A DNA stretch of 5,214 bases from Prevotellaceae bacterium UBA3646 (GTDB lineage Bacteria > Bacteroidota > Bacteroidia > Bacteroidales > Bacteroidaceae), in assembly GCA_002373535.1 (NCBI GenBank), contig DFKL01000090.1:1-5214 (forward strand), in the 5' to 3' direction. Position 1 is the stretch's first letter. Each line of letters opens with the position of its first letter. Below, piece after piece: positions 4,934 to 5,214 of the stretch. Under the pieces are notes generated by a model. It was not told where the DNA came from. It worked only from the letters and a program-made list of their open reading frames with translations, and searched no databases. A program made the position numbers and the translations under genes.

Positions 4934-5214
4934 ATGGCAAACGTGGAATTCAAGTATGCTCCTATGTTCCAGATAGGAGAGGACAAGACAAAGTACCGCC
5001 TCTTGACAAAGGAGGGCGTTACCGTAACGGAGTTTGAAGGCAAGGAGATTGTCAAGGTTTCCAGGGAAGCACTGACAATGTTGGCACAGCAGTGCTTCCA
5101 TGACGTGGAGTTCAAGCTGCGCCGTGAGCATAACGAGCAGGTTGCAAAGATCCTGCACGACCCGGAGGCCTCGGAAAACGACAAATATGTAGCCCTGCAG
5201 TTCCTGCGCAATGC
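4934..5214 (+). CDS. fum: class I fumarate hydratase, N-terminal part (cut by window edge)
   Basis: The first 93 residues resemble the N-terminus of the single-chain, iron-sulfur (class I) fumarases of Bacteroidetes. Recognisable segments are FKYAPMFQIGEDKTKYRLLT (6-25), a short strand with FEGKEIVKV (34-42), and REHNEQVAKIL followed by DPEASENDKYVALQFLRN (64-93). The enzyme interconverts fumarate and malate. In fermentative Bacteroidales it is expected to run toward fumarate, feeding fumarate reductase and succinate production. The cysteines that bind the 4Fe-4S cluster and the catalytic C-terminal half lie beyond position 5214, so integrity cannot be judged. The ATG at 4934 is the only sensible start: an in-frame stop lies at 4913 with no ATG, GTG or TTG between. 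The family call relies on recall of the conserved N-terminus, without a search. Confidence 0.88.
   Translation, partial: MANVEFKYAPMFQIGEDKTKYRLLTKEGVTVTEFEGKEIVKVSREALTMLAQQCFHDVEFKLRREHNEQVAKILHDPEASENDKYVALQFLRN

Overview
The window reads as a chromosomal segment of a member of the Bacteroidales, probably Prevotellaceae-like or Bacteroides-like. Two lines support this. All recognisable proteins (thymidine kinase, RsmI, HflX, AI-2E family permease, class I fumarase) carry sequence features I associate with that order. The upstream regions also contain Bacteroidetes-type -7 boxes (TAnnTTTG) rather than sigma70 -10 boxes, and most starts lack a Shine-Dalgarno sequence. Base composition is fairly balanced, so this would be one of the less AT-rich members. 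I cannot name genus or species from sequence alone.

Layout, left to right. On the minus strand, the left edge holds the first 24 nt of a tRNA-Leu that runs out of the window, with a good Bacteroidetes promoter just upstream of it. Next comes tdk (thymidine kinase, minus strand), with a weak U-tailed hairpin at its 3' end. A 135-nt divergent intergenic region (690-824) carries promoter boxes pointing both ways and a short perfect palindrome. From 825 onward everything is on the plus strand: rsmI (16S rRNA methyltransferase), a coiled-coil lipoprotein resembling the Bacteroides Cbp1 collagen-binding adhesin family, hflX (ribosome-associated GTPase), an AI-2E family membrane permease, and the first 93 codons of a class I fumarate hydratase cut by the right edge.

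The plus-strand genes are separated by 13, 15, 22 and 48 nt, with no recognisable terminator or -7 box between them, so rsmI, the lipoprotein, hflX and the permease look like one transcription unit that may extend into the fumarase gene. Two members act on the ribosome (RsmI modifies 16S rRNA; HflX splits stalled 70S ribosomes). The other two are envelope proteins without an obvious functional link to translation.

I found no mobile element, CRISPR array, phage gene, broken gene or evident new system. This is mostly a housekeeping region. The points most worth a second look are small: a recurring ACRGAC motif in all four plus-strand gene junctions, three times 4-5 nt before a start codon; a probable TTG start for HflX; a -7 box so close to the rsmI start that the mRNA may be nearly leaderless; and an envelope lipoprotein embedded between two ribosome-related genes.
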